A stretch of 64,000 bases of DNA from Mangrovibacterium diazotrophicum. Its GTDB lineage: Bacteria > Bacteroidota > Bacteroidia > Bacteroidales > Prolixibacteraceae. Under the pieces are notes generated by a model. The model was given only the letters and a program-made list of their open reading frames with translations. It was not told the DNA's origin and ran no database searches. Numbering within the stretch: the first letter of the stretch is position 1; each line of letters starts with the position of its first letter. The stretch covers positions 2,963,320 through 3,027,319 of the forward strand of contig NZ_RAPN01000001.1 of assembly GCF_003610535.1 (NCBI RefSeq), given 5' to 3'. The position numbers and the translations under genes were made by a program. Positions 1-9,127 of the stretch are shown piece by piece.

Positions 1-2
1 GG

Positions 3-503
3 TCTGAATTTTCGGATGATCGCTACTGCCCAAATCAACCGTACCTATTACTGTACGTAGTTACACTAATCCCAAGTAAATATGCAAGAGAACTCGCAAA
101 AAAAATCGCGTCAGAACATAAACTCAAGATAGTAAGAATATGCAGAGATGCAGCGCCGGAAGACTATGGCAGTAACATCATCAATATCCGTGATGCAGGA
201 CCGTCTGACTTCGTTGGTTTAATCAAAAATGCGTCTTTTGTTGTCACAAATTCTTTTCATGGTACCGTATTCTCAATCAACTTTAGCGTGCCATTCTATT
301 CAATCGTTAGAAAATCTAAGAATAACAATTCCCGGTTATCGAATATACTTAAAAAAGTAAAACTTCAGGAAAGGCTAGTCTTCTCGGGAGATTCCTATCC
401 TGACACATCAAAGGCACTAATATCGATGGATGAAGCCGATGAAATTATCGGTCTTGAAAGAAAAAATTCCGAAAAATATTTGATTCAAGCGATCTCCTGC
501 TAA
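3..503 (+). CDS. Polysaccharide pyruvyl transferase family protein (3' part)
   Basis: The reading frame is open from the window edge, so the N-terminus lies outside. The visible 166 residues end with the hallmark region of the polysaccharide pyruvyl transferase family: a segment reading FVVTNSFHGTVFSINF, where the Ser-Phe-His-Gly core is the conserved sugar-nucleotide-binding loop, followed by a Pro-Phe and a basic tail. Family members transfer pyruvate (or related groups) onto exopolysaccharide or cell-wall sugars in the cytoplasm. The next genes are a glycosyltransferase pair, an FrhB-like protein and a Wzc kinase, so this belongs to an exopolysaccharide assembly locus. The acceptor sugar cannot be read from the sequence. 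Confidence 0.8.
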   Translation, partial: SEFSDDRYCPNQPYLLLYVVTLIPSKYARELAKKIASEHKLKIVRICRDAAPEDYGSNIINIRDAGPSDFVGLIKNASFVVTNSFHGTVFSINFSVPFYSIVRKSKNNNSRLSNILKKVKLQERLVFSGDSYPDTSKALISMDEADEIIGLERKNSEKYLIQAISC

Positions 504-538
504 TTACAGTTCCCATTTTAACACTATCAACTCACACT

Positions 539-982
539 ATGAAAATCATGGCAATAGCCTCAGTTGGCGGACATTGGATAGAATTACTCAGATTAGTACC
601 GGCGTTCAGAAATATGGAAGTAATTTTCATTTCCACAAATGCCAAATGCGCGTCCATGGTTCCCAATCAAAAATTCTACGAAATCCCAGACGGAAGTAGG
701 TGGAATTCGATAAACCTAGTCGGCTCACTTTTTAAAATCATAAAGATCATAAAAAAAGAAAAACCTCACTTCATCATATCTACCGGAGCAGCCCCCGGAT
801 TAATGGGAATAATTGCAGGTAAACTAATGGGATGCAAGACTATATGGGTCGAAAGCATCGCCAATGCTGAAGAATTATCAATGAGCGGCAGAATTGCTTC
901 TTCCTTTTCAACGATAACTTATGTGCAGTGGCCACACCTATCAAACCATAAAATAAAATATAAAGGAGACATCTTATCATGA
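539..982 (+). CDS. PssD/Alg14-like glycosyltransferase subunit
   Basis: A 147-residue protein that starts with a short hydrophobic strand and the SVGGHWIELLRL segment typical of Alg14/PssD/CpsF proteins, the membrane-associating half of split GT28 glycosyltransferases. Residues around 78-100 (IISTGAAPGLMGIIAG) match the second conserved glycine-rich stretch. Its stop overlaps the start of the next gene by an ATGA, and that gene encodes the matching Alg13/PssE-like catalytic half, so the two very likely form one enzyme that adds a sugar to an undecaprenyl-linked intermediate at the inner membrane. The donor sugar (GlcNAc, glucose, galactose or glucuronate in known pairs) is not determined by the sequence. 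Confidence 0.85.
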   Translation: MKIMAIASVGGHWIELLRLVPAFRNMEVIFISTNAKCASMVPNQKFYEIPDGSRWNSINLVGSLFKIIKIIKKEKPHFIISTGAAPGLMGIIAGKLMGCKTIWVESIANAEELSMSGRIASSFSTITYVQWPHLSNHKIKYKGDILS

Positions 983-1461
983 TATTCGTAACAGTAGGTA
1001 CTCAAGCACCTTTCGAGCGCTTTGTAAAAGCGATGGACGAAATTGCAGGTAAAATAGAAGAACCTGTCGTCGCTCAAGTTTTTGACGAAAACTACAAGTC
1101 AAAGAATATGGAAACATATGCATTTATTTCTCCTGAAAAATTTTCTAAACTCCTACTAGAAGCTCGCTTAATCGTCTCTCACGCAGGTACCGGCACCATA
1201 CTATCAGCGCTAGAAAACAAAATCCCGATTATTGTAATGCCAAGATTAGCATCACTTGGAGAGCATCGAAATGAACACCAAACGGCCACTGTCAGAAAAT
1301 TTTTGGAACTAGGTTATGTTTACTCTGCGAACAACCTAGATGAATTAGAAAAGCTGATTATAAATGATAAAACAATATCTCTCCATCAATTGGGCAAATA
1401 CGCTTCTACTGAACTAACGGAATCATTACATGATTTCTTCATTTCGAATGCACCTGAATAG
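979..1461 (+). CDS. PssE/Alg13-like glycosyltransferase subunit
   Basis: A 160-residue protein with the GT28 C-terminal Rossmann fold. It opens with MIFVTVGTQAPFERFV and carries the nucleotide-sugar-binding motif VSHAGTGTILSALENK near residues 67-82, followed by the MPR...EHQ stretch (about 92-108) typical of Alg13/PssE/Cps14F. It is translationally coupled to the upstream PssD/Alg14-like gene through a 4-base ATGA overlap, supporting a heterodimeric glycosyltransferase in which this subunit binds the UDP-sugar. The codon choice is AT-rich, like its neighbours in the first 3 kb and unlike most of the rest of the window. Confidence 0.87.
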   Translation: MIFVTVGTQAPFERFVKAMDEIAGKIEEPVVAQVFDENYKSKNMETYAFISPEKFSKLLLEARLIVSHAGTGTILSALENKIPIIVMPRLASLGEHRNEHQTATVRKFLELGYVYSANNLDELEKLIINDKTISLHQLGKYASTELTESLHDFFISNAPE

Positions 1462-1523
1462 GAGCATCTATATTACCTCTAGAGTTAGATATTCAAAGAA
1501 GTACAATCTAGTTAATTTTAGTT

Positions 1524-2939
1524 ATGAAGTTAGAAATAGAAAAGGTAATTGATGGAAACTACTGCATGGGCTGCGGAGCGTGTGCATACCTTAGTTCGTC
1601 TTCAATGAAAATAAATAAATATGGGGAATATGAGCCTGACATCAATCTGATAAAAAAGTCAGTCAAAACAGAGGAAGATATCCAAAAAATATCATTCGCA
1701 TGTCCGTCCCTAAACCCAGAATATAACGAAGATAATCTGGGGAAAACATTTTTAACAACAGCCAAGGGTTACGACTCTCATCTTGGCTATTACTACTCTA
1801 CCTATGCCGGTTTCGTTAAAGAAAAAAAGTTCCGTGAAAATGGGACTTCCGGAGGATTTGGAACATGGATTGCAACGGAATTATTGCGAAATAAATTAAT
1901 TGATGCAGTCATTCATATTAAACCTACCCGAAAAAGGGAAAAGCCCCAAGACCCTTTCTTTAAATATGAACTCAGTAAATGTGAAGAGGAAATTATTAAC
2001 GGTGCAAAAACTAGATACCACGTTACCGAAATATCAGATGCACTCAATATCGTCAGGACAAATCCAGGACGATATCTTTTCGTGGGACTACCATGCATGA
2101 TAAAAGCGGTAAGAAGAATACAGCTCATCGACCCAACGATTAATCAATGTATTAAATACACAGCATCGTTGGTTTGCGGCCATCTTAAAAGCCTTAATTG
2201 GACTTTGTCATTAGCTTGGGCAAAAGGTCTATCTCCGTCTGAAACTCTGCAAATTGACAGTTTCACCTATCGTACAAAAGCGAAAGACATCCCAATAAAA
2301 GCCTACGTTTACAGTGCTCAGATAAATAACGGAAAGAAAAAAATTCAAGAAGATACTTCTAATGTCACTGGTGGAAAATTCAATCAGGGTGCTTTGATGT
2401 TACCTGCCTGCAACTTCTGTGATGACGTTGTTGGCGAAACGGCAGACATCACAATTGGCGATGCGTGGCTACCAAAATATGAGATCGATAATAAAGGCAC
2501 AAACCTTATAATAATCCGAAATAAAACTCTAGATGAACTACTCCAAAATGGTAAAAATGAAGATAGGATACATCTTGTTGATGTTTCAAAAGAAGATGCA
2601 ATAAAGTCCCAATCCGGAGGTTTCCGGCAACGAAGAGAAGGACTAGCATACAGACTTGAACATACTCAAAAGAAAGGTCTTTGGGTACCGGAAAAACGTG
2701 TCACTCCCGGGAAAAAGGGAATTGCTCCATTAAGGAAAAAAATCTACAAAGAAAGATTCAAAGTTACGTCTAAATCAAGAAAAGCATTTCTGAAGGCTAT
2801 TGAAGGCGACAACTATAACATCTACACCTCCACAATGAATCACCATCTCAAATTCCTGCGCTTTTTAGAAGTAAGCAGTACTTTAACTCGCATCCTGAAG
2901 AGGAGGCTATTTTATATCTCACACAGATTGAAATCGTAA
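1524..2939 (+). CDS. FrhB-like iron-sulfur protein (coenzyme F420 hydrogenase beta-subunit family)
   Basis: A 471-residue protein. Residues 14-20 read CMGCGAC, the start of an N-terminal ferredoxin-like cluster site, and a further Cys-Pro lies near residue 60. A central region around 190-200 (FVGLPCMIKAVRR) and a later Cys pair in LPACNFCDDVVGETADITIGDAW (split here only as a description of residues about 292-314) are the signatures of the FrhB C-terminal domain, which binds FAD and a 4Fe-4S centre in characterised members. Such proteins are regularly found in Bacteroidota capsule loci next to polysaccharide pyruvyl transferases, as here. The reaction is unknown; a redox step on a sugar or the pyruvyl group is inference. 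The C-terminal 60 residues are very basic. Confidence 0.75.
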   Translation: MKLEIEKVIDGNYCMGCGACAYLSSSSMKINKYGEYEPDINLIKKSVKTEEDIQKISFACPSLNPEYNEDNLGKTFLTTAKGYDSHLGYYYSTYAGFVKEKKFRENGTSGGFGTWIATELLRNKLIDAVIHIKPTRKREKPQDPFFKYELSKCEEEIINGAKTRYHVTEISDALNIVRTNPGRYLFVGLPCMIKAVRRIQLIDPTINQCIKYTASLVCGHLKSLNWTLSLAWAKGLSPSETLQIDSFTYRTKAKDIPIKAYVYSAQINNGKKKIQEDTSNVTGGKFNQGALMLPACNFCDDVVGETADITIGDAWLPKYEIDNKGTNLIIIRNKTLDELLQNGKNEDRIHLVDVSKEDAIKSQSGGFRQRREGLAYRLEHTQKKGLWVPEKRVTPGKKGIAPLRKKIYKERFKVTSKSRKAFLKAIEGDNYNIYTSTMNHHLKFLRFLEVSSTLTRILKRRLFYISHRLKS

Positions 2940-2963
2940 TCATTGTTATAATATTCTGAGACT

Positions 2964-5345
2964 ATGGAACGTAACGACATGCACGTAAAACCGAATGCTT
3001 ATCGGGAGGAAGAGCCTTTAAATTTCAAAGAGCTTATTCTAAAATTACTACAATATTGGTATTGGTTTGTAATATCAACGGTTGTTTGTGGATCAATTGC
3101 TGTAGCATACATGCTTTACGTCCCTTCAACTTATGAAACCAACAGCATATTATTGGTAAAAGAGCAAAATAATAGTTCGTTAAGCTTAGACAATTTATTC
3201 GGCAAATCTCCTCTTAAATCAGATGTTAAACTCGAAAACCACATCGGAATCTTAACATCATTCAGTCTAAACTACCAAGTGCTTGCGAATCTAGGGTGGC
3301 TAACCTCTTGGTACCGCGAAATGCCATTCGGTGATTATAGCATGTACAAAGCCGAACCCTACAAAGTTACCTTCGCGAAGGACGCTTTTAATCTGAAAGG
3401 GGTTCCAATTCACATTAGTATCCTAGACGATAACCACTATAAAATCGTAGTCAACAGCGAAACAAAGATTTTAGGAATTGACACAGATATTAGTTTTGAA
3501 AAAAAAGGAGTGTTCGGCGAAAAATTTGAGAATCAATATTTTAGTTTTACGATTCAAAAGGCGTTGGTTCCAAAGGAAGGAAACTACTATTTCATGTTCA
3601 ACAATTGGGATAAAATGACCCTCGTGAATTTAGAGAAACTGAAAATTAACAATGCTACTAAAGGAGCTGACTTAATTACGATTAAATACAGCGGGCAAAC
3701 GCCAGACCAGTGTATTACTTACGTTAATGAACTTTGCCAAGTTTATATCCAATATGGTCTAAAACAAAAAAATCAAATTTCCGAAAACACGATTCAATTT
3801 ATTGACCACCAATTGAAAGACATCGTCGACACTCTTAAATCTACAAGTAACCAGTTTACCGAATACCGGTCAAACAAGAAGGTTTTCGACCTAGGAACCG
3901 AGGCATCGTTAGTTGCAGAAAAGCTGTCTGACCTGGACTCTAAACGATCGATGGCCAAAATGCAATTGGAGTATTACCAAAACCTCTTGAAGTATATTGA
4001 CAAGGAAGGCGATATGGGGAACATGGTTATCCCCAGTGTTGTTGGGATTACTGACCAAGGACTGAACAGCATGGTCGTACGGCTTAGTGAACTTAATAGT
4101 AAGAAAGAAGCACTGTCGTACAGCTTACACAGCAAGAACCCTAGTGTACAAGTTATCGATAAAGAACTCGATTATCTCAGAAAAAGCTTGCAAGAAAATC
4201 TAAACAACTTAGTATTTAACACAACTAACGAATTAAAATCGATCGACCAAGACATATCTGAAGTGAATGAACAACTCAGCAGGTACCCACAAACTGAACA
4301 AGATTTGATTAACATCAAACGTATGGTTGATCTTAATAATGAGCTCTACAATTTTCTTCTTCAAAAGCGAGCAGAAGCCCAGATCACGAAAGCATCAAAC
4401 GTACCAGATGTGGATGTCCTAGACCCCGCAAGATGGGCTACAACTGAAAAAATAGGACCTAAAAAGAAAATAATTCTGGGGGTTGCACTAGTCCTCGGCC
4501 TAGCCATTCCCTTTCTTATAATAATGCTCAAAGATTTCTTCGACGAAACTGTGGAGGATAAACAACAAATTGAAAAACTGACAGGCCTAACGGTAATCAG
4601 CGACATCATGCACAGCAGTTACAAAGAACCGCTTCCGATTATTGGGCGCCCGCGTTCGGTGTTGGCGGAGTCGTTCAGGGAACTGCGAACGGGTATTGAA
4701 TACTTGAATTTCGAAAGTGAGAACCGGGTGATCGGGATACACTCGATGGTGCCTGGCGAAGGCAAGTCGTTTGTATCATCTAACTTAGCGTCTATTATTG
4801 CCCTTAATGATATGAAAGTCGTTTTGATTGGTGCCGATATGCGCAAACCAACGCTACATAACTACTTTGGAATGAATAACGCTGTCGGCTTGAGCACCTA
4901 CCTGATCGGTCACCATACACTTGACGACATTATTAAACCGACCAAACTGAAGAACATGGATGTGATCACTGCCGGTGACATTCCACCAAATCCGGTAGAA
5001 CTATTAGCCTCGAAGAAATTTAAAGAATTGATTGAGGAATTGAAAACTCGCTATGACCTCATCATGATTGACAATTCGCCATTGACTTTGGTTACCGATG
5101 GCGCCGTGGTAGCTAAATACACGAACAGCAACCTATTCGTCGTTCGACACAAATACAGCACAAAAGGCTCAATGGAGATGCTTCAACAAATTGTGAAGAA
5201 AAACAAGATTCCGAAGCCAGGCATTGTCTTGAATGACATTAATCCGAAGAAATTGGGTAGTTACGCCCATCGGAATGGAGGCTACTACCGTAAAGCTTAT
5301 GGTGAAGGAACAGGCTATTTTGACGACAGTTCGAAAAAGAAATAA
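2964..5345 (+). CDS. Wzc-type polysaccharide chain-length regulator and tyrosine autokinase
   Basis: A 793-residue inner-membrane protein that couples polymer export and chain-length control to a BY-type tyrosine kinase. The order of domains is: Wzz domain with TM1 at about 33-54, a periplasmic coiled-coil region to about 470, TM2 at about 502-522, then the cytoplasmic kinase from about 555. Visible kinase motifs are Walker A GEGKS near 597, the Walker A' ADMRKP near 623 and Walker B LIMIDNSP near 701. The tail carries five tyrosines between about 768 and 787, the expected autophosphorylation cluster. Kinase and transmembrane parts are fused, as usual in Gram-negative bacteria. The 5' two thirds is AT-rich like the upstream glycosyltransferase genes, while base use changes abruptly at about 4630, at the kinase boundary. 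Confidence 0.93.
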   Translation: MERNDMHVKPNAYREEEPLNFKELILKLLQYWYWFVISTVVCGSIAVAYMLYVPSTYETNSILLVKEQNNSSLSLDNLFGKSPLKSDVKLENHIGILTSFSLNYQVLANLGWLTSWYREMPFGDYSMYKAEPYKVTFAKDAFNLKGVPIHISILDDNHYKIVVNSETKILGIDTDISFEKKGVFGEKFENQYFSFTIQKALVPKEGNYYFMFNNWDKMTLVNLEKLKINNATKGADLITIKYSGQTPDQCITYVNELCQVYIQYGLKQKNQISENTIQFIDHQLKDIVDTLKSTSNQFTEYRSNKKVFDLGTEASLVAEKLSDLDSKRSMAKMQLEYYQNLLKYIDKEGDMGNMVIPSVVGITDQGLNSMVVRLSELNSKKEALSYSLHSKNPSVQVIDKELDYLRKSLQENLNNLVFNTTNELKSIDQDISEVNEQLSRYPQTEQDLINIKRMVDLNNELYNFLLQKRAEAQITKASNVPDVDVLDPARWATTEKIGPKKKIILGVALVLGLAIPFLIIMLKDFFDETVEDKQQIEKLTGLTVISDIMHSSYKEPLPIIGRPRSVLAESFRELRTGIEYLNFESENRVIGIHSMVPGEGKSFVSSNLASIIALNDMKVVLIGADMRKPTLHNYFGMNNAVGLSTYLIGHHTLDDIIKPTKLKNMDVITAGDIPPNPVELLASKKFKELIEELKTRYDLIMIDNSPLTLVTDGAVVAKYTNSNLFVVRHKYSTKGSMEMLQQIVKKNKIPKPGIVLNDINPKKLGSYAHRNGGYYRKAYGEGTGYFDDSSKKK

Positions 5346-5377
5346 TATTTGACTATTTTTGGACGAAAAGGAATGAA

Positions 5378-5773
5378 ATGATTATTGCAGTTGACTTTGA
5401 TGGGACGATCGTAAAAAATAAATTTCCGGCTATCGGTGAAGAAATTCCATTTGCGATCGACAGTTTATTGATGCTTCAGAAAAAAGGAGTGCGCATAATT
5501 CTTTGGACTTCGCGACACGGCGAGCACTTAACGGAAGCAATCAGATACTGCCGGAAACGGGGTCTGGAGTTCTATGCCGTGAATAAAAATTACCCGGAAG
5601 AGAGCGTTAATTCAGAGGTCAGCCGTAAAATTGTTGCCGATTGGTATTTGGATAGCCGCAATTTAAGTGGACTACCATCTTGGGGTGAAATCTATCAAAC
5701 CCTGGTTGAAGAGTTAAATCCCAAACCTAAGTCCAAAGGCTTTAAATCGTTATTTAGCTGGAAAAAAAGTTAA
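5378..5773 (+). CDS. Small HAD-superfamily hydrolase (BT0820-like)
   Basis: A 131-residue protein beginning IIAVDFDGTIV, the HAD motif I with both catalytic aspartates (D6 and D8), followed by motif II in ILWTSRHGEHL (Thr near 45). The later acidic residues typical of motif IV are weak (DWYLDSRN region near 87-95), so activity on a phosphorylated substrate is plausible but not assured. It follows the Wzc kinase by 32 bases and precedes a strong terminator, so it is the last gene of the exopolysaccharide transcript. Bacteroidota homologues of known structure exist (BT0820 type), without a firmly assigned substrate. Confidence 0.75.
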   Translation: MIIAVDFDGTIVKNKFPAIGEEIPFAIDSLLMLQKKGVRIILWTSRHGEHLTEAIRYCRKRGLEFYAVNKNYPEESVNSEVSRKIVADWYLDSRNLSGLPSWGEIYQTLVEELNPKPKSKGFKSLFSWKKS

Positions 5774-5806
5774 CGGCTAGTTGACACTCAAAATAGTAAT
5801 TGACAA

Positions 5807-5856
5807 TACCCCTTGTCGCTGATTGAATTTAAAAATCAAGGCAAGGGGTATTTTTA
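5807..5856 (+). terminator. Rho-independent-type terminator of the exopolysaccharide operon
   Basis: A perfect 9-base inverted repeat (TACCCCTTG at 5807-5815, CAAGGGGTA at 5842-5850) is followed directly by TTTTT. It sits 34 bases after the HAD gene stop and before the glycosylase gene. Confidence 0.8.
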
Positions 5857-5890
5857 TGCCGTATTGTAAGCCATTTCTTTACATTTGAAT

Positions 5891-6412
5891 ATGCCAACAC
5901 AGAATATCAGACTAAAATTCGATTTCTACCGACGTGACACGGTGATTGTAGCACAAGAACTGCTCGGCAAAACCTTGGTTCGACACTTCCAGAACGGCAC
6001 AGTTCGCCGCTACCGAATCACAGAAACCGAGGCCTATTGCGGAGTAGCCGATTTAGCCTGTCATGCCAGCAAAGGCAAGACCAAGCGCACCAAGATCATG
6101 TTTCACGCGGGAGGATACATCTACGTTTATCTCATTTACGGTATGTATTGGTTATTAAACATTGTTTCAGGGGACGAAGGAGAAGGCTCTGCCGTATTAA
6201 TCCGTGGCCTCGACGGCTTTAACGGGCCGGGCATACTTGGGCGCGAACTTCAGCTGGACGCCTCCTTTTACAGCGAAAACCTGGAAACTTCAAATCGAAT
6301 TTGGCTTGAAGACGCTCCACCTGTTAATCAATATCAATCTACTCCACGCATCGGAATCAACTACGCGGGCGAGCCTTGGATTAGTATGCCATGGCGTTTC
6401 GTTCTTAAATAG
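5891..6412 (+). CDS. DNA-3-methyladenine glycosylase (AAG/MPG family)
   Basis: A 173-residue base-excision repair enzyme that removes alkylated purines such as 3-methyladenine. Seen directly: the helical start RRDTVIVAQELLGKTLV, the catalytic motif TETEAY (general-base Glu near residue 43), the block FHAGGYIYVYLIYGMYWLLN that lines the base-binding pocket, and FNGPGILGREL with the family's Gly-Pro-Gly. The C-terminal PRIGINYAG..PWRF closes the fold. I chose the ATG at 5891 rather than the TTG two codons upstream. It is short compared with the usual ~200 residues but all core motifs are present. It stands alone after a terminator. Confidence 0.92.
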   Translation: MPTQNIRLKFDFYRRDTVIVAQELLGKTLVRHFQNGTVRRYRITETEAYCGVADLACHASKGKTKRTKIMFHAGGYIYVYLIYGMYWLLNIVSGDEGEGSAVLIRGLDGFNGPGILGRELQLDASFYSENLETSNRIWLEDAPPVNQYQSTPRIGINYAGEPWISMPWRFVLK

Positions 6413-6634
6413 TCATTTTCAGCTTTAAGAATAATTAACGAAATCTAAGACCTGTAAACCTGATATTCCGGCAAGCTTTATTACATTTGCTTTCATGTGG
6501 AAAAGAGACATCGAAATCCCGGTAAAAAGAAATTAAACCACGGGTTCATCTACTTGTTATCTTTCCGAAGGGCTTTAGCTAAGAAACCCGCTAATACGTA
6601 GCCTCGTTATTGACGTTAAACGAATTAATCGCAA

Positions 6635-8320
6635 ATGAAATCAGTCAACAAAAAGAAAATTGGAATATTGTTGGGGGTTGTACTCGCCGTATCGGTGCTG
6701 TTTACAGCTTTTACCCGCGACGAAAAGTTGTTCCAAATCGACAAAAACCTGGACATCTATTACACTTTAATCCGGGAACTCAATTTGTTTTATGTCGATG
6801 AAATCAATCCGAACGACCTTGTAAAAACCAGTATCGACAAGATGTTGGAGTCGCTCGACCCTTACACAACCTACATTCCGGAGTCGGATATGGAAGACTT
6901 CCGTTTTATGACGACTGGGGAGTATGCAGGTATCGGTGCATTGATCGGGAAACAAGGTGATCATATTATCATATCGGAACCATACGAAGGATTCCCTGCT
7001 CAGAAATCAGGCTTGAAAGCTGGTGACATTTTGCTTGAGGTAGCTGGCAAATCAACAGAAAACATGTCAACTGAAGATGTGAGCAACCTCCTGAAGGGAC
7101 CTGCGAATCAGGTTGTCAAAGTTAAAATTGAGCGCCCCGGCGTAAAAAAATCGATTGATGTAGACATCGTACGCGAGCAGATTCAGATTGACGCTGTTCC
7201 CTATTACGGCATGCTTGACGATAAAACAGGTTACATCCGGTTATCAAGCTTCACAGCCAACTGTGGCGACGAGGTGAAGCAGATTGTAAAAGAGCTGAAA
7301 GAAAAGCAGCATGCACAATCGTTGATTTTAGATCTTCGCTCTAATCCCGGTGGACTTTTGAACGAAGCCGTGAAAATCGTGAATATTTTCGTGCCTAAAG
7401 GCGTCGAAGTTGTCAGCACAAAAGGTAAAGTAAAACAGTGGGACAAAGAATACGATGCAACCGAACAACCAGTTGACACCGTTATGCCTCTCGCTGTATT
7501 GGTTAACCGTGGTTCTGCTTCTGCATCCGAAATTGTTTCGGGAGCTCTTCAGGATCTTGACCGCGCAGTCATTATTGGGACACGAACTTTCGGTAAAGGC
7601 TTGGTACAAACTACCCGCGACCTGAGTTACAATACGAAGTTAAAAGTTACAACTGCTAAATATTACATCCCCAGTGGACGCTGTATCCAGGCGTTGGATT
7701 ATTCACACAGAAATGATGACGGAAGTGTAGGCGTTGTTCCGGATTCTCTGATTTCAGAATTTACGACCCGCAAAGGGCGTAAAGTTTACGACGGCGGGGG
7801 AGTCACACCTGATGTCAAACTCGACCTGGATCAGTTGAGCAGCCTTAGCTACAACCTGATGCGCGACTACATGGTATTCGATTTTGCAACCTTGTACGCA
7901 AATCAACACGAATCAATTCCGGCACCGGAAGATTTTGAGGTGACACCTGAAATCTACACCGAATTCAAAAACTTCCTGAAAGAACAAAACTTTGAATACG
8001 AATCGGAAACAGAGAAGTCACTGGATAAGTTGGAAGAAACAGCGAAAGCCGAAAAATACTACGATGTAGCAAAAGATCAGTTCGAAGCACTTCGGGCGCA
8101 GGTAGGCCACGAATTGGATAAGGATCTCAACCAATTCCAAACTGAAATTAAGGAAATGATGACTGACGAGATCGTTTCACGCTACTACTACCAAAAAGGA
8201 GCCATTCGTGCCTCTATTAAAACAGACCGTGGAATTGACAAAGCCAAGGAAGTTCTGGATTCACCCGAAACATTCTCGGCAATCTTCGCACCAGGAACTG
8301 TAATTGCAAAAGCGAAATAA
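6635..8320 (+). CDS. S41 family carboxy-terminal processing protease with PDZ domain
   Basis: A 561-residue periplasmic or membrane-tethered protease. A single N-terminal hydrophobic segment (about 9-25) acts as signal or anchor. A PDZ domain spans about 97-170 with the GIGALIG substrate-binding loop and AGDILLEVAG. The catalytic S41 core has DLRSNPGG at 233-240, the NRGSASASE serine site at 291-299 and the catalytic lysine in FGKGLVQ (K321). The family cleaves proteins at their C-terminus and takes part in envelope protein quality control. About 150 residues after the core are acidic and probably helical. It has its own terminator and no operon partner. Confidence 0.93.
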   Translation: MKSVNKKKIGILLGVVLAVSVLFTAFTRDEKLFQIDKNLDIYYTLIRELNLFYVDEINPNDLVKTSIDKMLESLDPYTTYIPESDMEDFRFMTTGEYAGIGALIGKQGDHIIISEPYEGFPAQKSGLKAGDILLEVAGKSTENMSTEDVSNLLKGPANQVVKVKIERPGVKKSIDVDIVREQIQIDAVPYYGMLDDKTGYIRLSSFTANCGDEVKQIVKELKEKQHAQSLILDLRSNPGGLLNEAVKIVNIFVPKGVEVVSTKGKVKQWDKEYDATEQPVDTVMPLAVLVNRGSASASEIVSGALQDLDRAVIIGTRTFGKGLVQTTRDLSYNTKLKVTTAKYYIPSGRCIQALDYSHRNDDGSVGVVPDSLISEFTTRKGRKVYDGGGVTPDVKLDLDQLSSLSYNLMRDYMVFDFATLYANQHESIPAPEDFEVTPEIYTEFKNFLKEQNFEYESETEKSLDKLEETAKAEKYYDVAKDQFEALRAQVGHELDKDLNQFQTEIKEMMTDEIVSRYYYQKGAIRASIKTDRGIDKAKEVLDSPETFSAIFAPGTVIAKAK

Positions 8321-8350
8321 AATTCAGTATTCAAATAACAATAAACAAAG

Positions 8351-8380
8351 AAACCCGGCCTTCACAGACCGGGTTTTTTA
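8351..8380 (+). terminator. Terminator between convergent protease and receiver genes
   Basis: Inverted repeat AAACCCGG (8351-8358) / CCGGGTTT (8369-8376) followed by a T run for + strand transcription; on the minus strand the AAAC flank gives a weaker T tract. It lies between convergently transcribed genes. Confidence 0.8.
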
Positions 8381-8407
8381 TTTGCGTATTTTGATTAAAT
8401 CAAATCC

Positions 8408-8923
8408 TTAAATTCCACCCATCTTCAAACCGAAGTACTGCGGGTACATCAGGGCAATCGCGATCAAAGCGACAATGAAAACGGCGAGGAATACGAAAAA
8501 CAAGATAACCCCCATTTTGTATCTTTTTTTCGAAACTTCGAGCTGGTTGTACGACTGAATCTTATGAATTTTATTGACCAGTTTCTTCAAAGCCATCTGG
8601 TCTTTTACGATATAATCGTAAGCACCATACTTCATTGTATTAATTGCAACGTCGATATTATCCTGCCCTGAAAGGAAAATGAACTCAACGTTCGGAGCAA
8701 TCTTCTTGGCTCTTTTCAACACCTCGATCCCGTTCATTCCTTCCAACAAATAGTCCTGAATAACAACAGACGGTTGTTTATCCATTGCTTTCAGCGCATC
8801 TTCTCCGGTCGAAAAGGATTCTACGTTTGTCAGCTTATTGGTTTTCAGAAAGCTAACAATTAGCCTATTGTAGACATGGTTGTCCTCAACTACAAAAATC
8901 AGGGGGTTCTTACTTGTAACCAT
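8408..8923 (-). CDS. Response-regulator receiver with C-terminal membrane anchor
   Basis: A 171-residue protein made of one CheY-like receiver domain (about 6-122) and a C-terminal transmembrane helix (about 138-160) with a short tail. All phosphorylation residues are present: acidic pair E13-D14, phospho-acceptor D57 in VVIQDYLL, S85 in FLSGQD and K107 in VKD. There is no DNA-binding or enzymatic output domain. The helix is preceded by basic residues (KKRYKMG), which predicts the receiver in the cytoplasm and a tail-anchor topology. It is divergent from coaX and has no kinase next to it. A role as a membrane-docked phosphate sink or a partner for a membrane protein is inference. Confidence 0.88.
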   Translation of the reverse strand: MVTSKNPLIFVVEDNHVYNRLIVSFLKTNKLTNVESFSTGEDALKAMDKQPSVVIQDYLLEGMNGIEVLKRAKKIAPNVEFIFLSGQDNIDVAINTMKYGAYDYIVKDQMALKKLVNKIHKIQSYNQLEVSKKRYKMGVILFFVFLAVFIVALIAIALMYPQYFGLKMGGI

Positions 8924-9127
8924 AGGTTAGAGAATAAAGGTTAAAATCCAGTTAAACATTAGAGTCTCTCAAGGTACACCTGATAAAAATAAGTAAAAAA
9001 TAAAACATTAATATTTTTCATCCAACATTTTATCCGGCACACTTCACATAAGGTAACGAAGAAACTTCCAATAAATTTTATCTGATCTAAGAAATCTGCT
9101 AAATTGCTTGAAGAAAAAACAGAATTT

